Source: Pseudomonadota bacterium
GTDB lineage: Bacteria; Pseudomonadota; Alphaproteobacteria; Rhizobiales; Rhizobiaceae
Direction: 5' to 3'
Assembly: GCA_023451735.1 (NCBI GenBank)
Contig: JAEXYH010000074.1
Location: 1 to 52,476, forward strand
DNA length: 52,476 nucleotides
Shown: positions 51,801-52,476 of the stretch, piece by piece
How positions within the stretch are numbered: position 1 is the stretch's first letter
How the letters are laid out: each line of letters opens with the position of its first letter
The notes under the pieces: generated by a model
Database searches by the model: none
What the model saw: only the letters and a program-made list of their open reading frames with translations
What the model was told of the DNA's origin: nothing
Position numbers and translations under genes: made by a program

Positions 51801-52476
51801 CAGATTGCCGCCGTCGTTCTGCGCAGGCGAAAGATCGACCGAGAATGTGCCGTCCGGATCGACAGTGCCTGTACCGACGGTCTGACCGGCAGCATTCCTG
51901 ACGGTCACGGCGGTTCCGGCTTCGCCTTCGCCTGTCAGCACATTGCCATCGTCGATTACATCGAGGTTGATCGGGGCGTCAGGCGCATCGGGATCGGGCG
52001 CGAGTACAGTCGCAGGCTCCGATATATTGCCTGCGGCATCCTCGAGCACGACCTGCAGCTCTTCACCGTTGATCTGTTCGGCATTCAATGGGACGCTGAA
52101 TGTTCCGCCCGGATTGACGGTGCCTGTGCCGATGATCGTTCCGCCGGGACCTCTAACGGTTACTTCCGTGTTCGGCTCGCCCACACCCGTTAATGTCAAG
52201 CCGTCGTCGCTGACAACCAGTTCTGTTGGCGGAGCCGGAGGCTGGATGTCGTTGATCGGCAGGGTCGTTTCGGGAGAGGTATTCCCGGCCGCGTCTGTCA
52301 GGGTGACATTCAGTTCGCCGGCATCCGTTTGCGGCGGATTGAGAGGGATAAGGAAGGTACCATTGTCATTTACGGTGCCGCTGCCGACGACGACGCCTTC
52401 CGCGTCGGTCACGGTCACCGTGGTGCCCGGCTCGCCTTCACCGAACAGCTCGTTTCTGTCGGGCGTAGGCTCCAGT
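48873..52476 (-). CDS. Large Ig-like-repeat surface adhesin (BapA-type), N-terminus outside the window
   Basis: The frame is open to the right edge, so the gene starts beyond 52476; the GTG at 52418 is inside a repeat and is not the start. The visible 1,200 residues hold nine bacterial Ig-like repeats of about 84 residues (consensus GATVTVTNAEGxVVGTGTV ... VVLTDAAGN ... PPxAPTNL). After them come a BapA-like C-terminal domain (ILDQTTTRQNEATPSTDARS, then SADGSYIYTPHTSATAGGTD), an Asp/Thr-rich acidic stretch and a short end. No RTX nonapeptides are seen. It is secreted by the adjacent type I system and likely mediates surface attachment or biofilm formation. Confidence 0.9.
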   Translation of the reverse strand, partial: LEPTPDRNELFGEGEPGTTVTVTDAEGVVVGSGTVNDNGTFLIPLNPPQTDAGELNVTLTDAAGNTSPETTLPINDIQPPAPPTELVVSDDGLTLTGVGEPNTEVTVRGPGGTIIGTGTVNPGGTFSVPLNAEQINGEELQVVLEDAAGNISEPATVLAPDPDAPDAPINLDVIDDGNVLTGEGEAGTAVTVRNAAGQTVGTGTVDPDGTFSVDLSPAQNDGGNLQVTLAGPGGVSQPGTVATLDLTDPDAPTNLNVNATGTVVSGKGEAGAGVTITDAEGNTVGTGTVGANGNFSVTLTASQTDGGALNVVLTDAAGNASAPGTATSPDLTPPEAPINLAVVAGGAQLTGSGEEGAAVTVTTAGGVIVGTGTVGADGTFTVALNPPQADGAELDVVLRDAAGNVSDPGTVSTTDTTAPDAPTGLNLDGAGVVLTGNGEPGATITVTNAEGAIVGTGTVSPDNTFSINLDPAQTDGGSLNIVLTDAADNTSAPGTVTSPDLTGPEPPTSLVVNSSGTLIGGGGEPGSTVTVTNAAGTVVGTGTVAPDGTFSIGLSPSQVNGGALNVVLTDGAGNPSDTASVNSPDLVAPAAPTNLDVNGDGTALTGNGEAGATVRVTNAEGVLVGTLVVPASGIFTVPLSPAQADGGNLTVVQTDAAGNQSPAGITDTPDLLPPDPPEDLAVNPAGTELTGTGEPGATITVTGTGGAVIGTGTVAANGTFSVGLSPSQVNGQELEVVQRDAAGNLSGPATTTAPGVDFALTNATDTAILDQTTTRQNEATPSTDARSVTALLSLTLGSLLAVNLGSAANPVVNFNLAENTNSVDLDLRIGGLVNVGVLSNYSVIIERWNGTAWVRGDYGTDNVDNGILRLNLLGAPSGEITLTDLDAGQYRATLVPNPGITLGVGTVREISVTATDQFENVQITVGERADGNFIDAAATGNTDDLRIAEVDFNGVTHALVNGTVTVEGAFGTLVFSADGSYIYTPHTSATAGGTDSFTVVVVDPVTGNELSSDLTIDVEVQDTSAITMASASDEAMNFALADDGGGSDGTDGPDDNARTAADNDTTSDDPDAPGADASITDTSVDVAGTDDTTLDGALADGSDTTPEPQEPVEASLNAEDGLSLFVEGGEEVDLSALDSLTGDTSVSVDAGDGTALDVSANVDLPDGVDAVLDAVETPPLDPFEPLNQDDDLATQRLPVV
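50215..52476 (-). repeat. Tandem coding repeats of about 252 bp (nine units, first partial)
   Basis: Each unit encodes one Ig-like domain running from GE(P/A)G to the next GE(P/A)G. Nine occur in the window and more are expected beyond its right edge. Unit 3 is the most divergent at its end (AGPGGVSQPG in place of TDAAGN). Copies differ at many positions, so they are old duplications rather than recent amplification. Confidence 0.85.

Noticed and set aside
52376..52418. GTG at 52418 as start of the adhesin
   Set aside because: The frame continues upstream to the window edge with in-register repeat sequence (GEGEPGTTVTVT), so the gene starts outside.
50215..52476. Regular approximately 252-bp repeats considered as a CRISPR-like or satellite array
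   Set aside because: The period is a whole number of codons, the units encode conserved Ig-like domains, and they sit inside one open frame; they are protein repeats.

Overview
The window looks like chromosome or large-replicon DNA of a Rhizobiaceae-type alphaproteobacterium (Rhizobium/Agrobacterium/Neorhizobium/Ensifer relatives). The reasons are high GC with strong antisense ORF shadowing, many ABC and TRAP uptake operons tied to catabolic genes, a RIME-like rhizobial palindromic repeat, and fused two-domain peptide ABC ATPases. I found no rRNA, tRNA, CRISPR array, intact insertion sequence or prophage. Assignments come from reading the sequence and protein motifs only; no database search was run.

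Layout. 1-125: the tail of an unidentified gene and its terminator. 198-7637 (minus): a branched-chain-amino-acid-type ABC importer (livK-G-F, a RIME-like repeat, livH-M) followed by a GMC oxidoreductase and a 3-hydroxyisobutyrate-dehydrogenase-like enzyme, with a divergent LysR regulator. 8782-9822: a zinc alcohol dehydrogenase. 9916-21857: the most unusual region. It holds a hydantoinase/oxoprolinase-family protein and a DUF917 protein (minus), a divergent AroM-like/LuxR-HTH fusion regulator, a stand-alone AroM-family protein, a complete dipeptide-type ABC importer, an SDR dehydrogenase, and a convergent cyclic-imine reductase (DpkA-like).

22191-33392: a hexuronate catabolic island. It contains kdgF, the TRAP importer dctPQM, uxaC, uxuB, uxuA, a GntR regulator and uxaA, arranged as two divergent operons around an AT-rich 955-bp gap. 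33676-38304: a LytT-type response regulator, a CstA-family transporter and a LytS-type sensor kinase with a histidine-rich tail, resembling the BtsSR-BtsT pyruvate system. 38678-41733: pntB and pntA, the proton-translocating transhydrogenase. 42046-43524: an amidase. 43677 to the window end (minus): a large Ig-repeat adhesin (5' end outside the window), its type I secretion ABC protein and HlyD adaptor, and a 566-residue protein of unknown function with a probable alpha/alpha-toroid fold.

How the genes fit together. In the AroM region, two 20-bp near-identical motifs lie in the same orientation and at almost the same distance (51-52 bp) upstream of the DUF917 and aroM start codons. The regulator's AroM-like domain carries Ser at both positions where the stand-alone AroM protein has Cys. 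I infer a one-component regulator that evolved from an enzyme and controls uptake and breakdown of a small cyclic or peptide-like compound. In the uronate island, kdgF and the UxaC/UxuB/UxuA/UxaA enzymes lead to 2-keto-3-deoxygluconate; the kinase, the aldolase and a separate tagaturonate reductase are not in the window.
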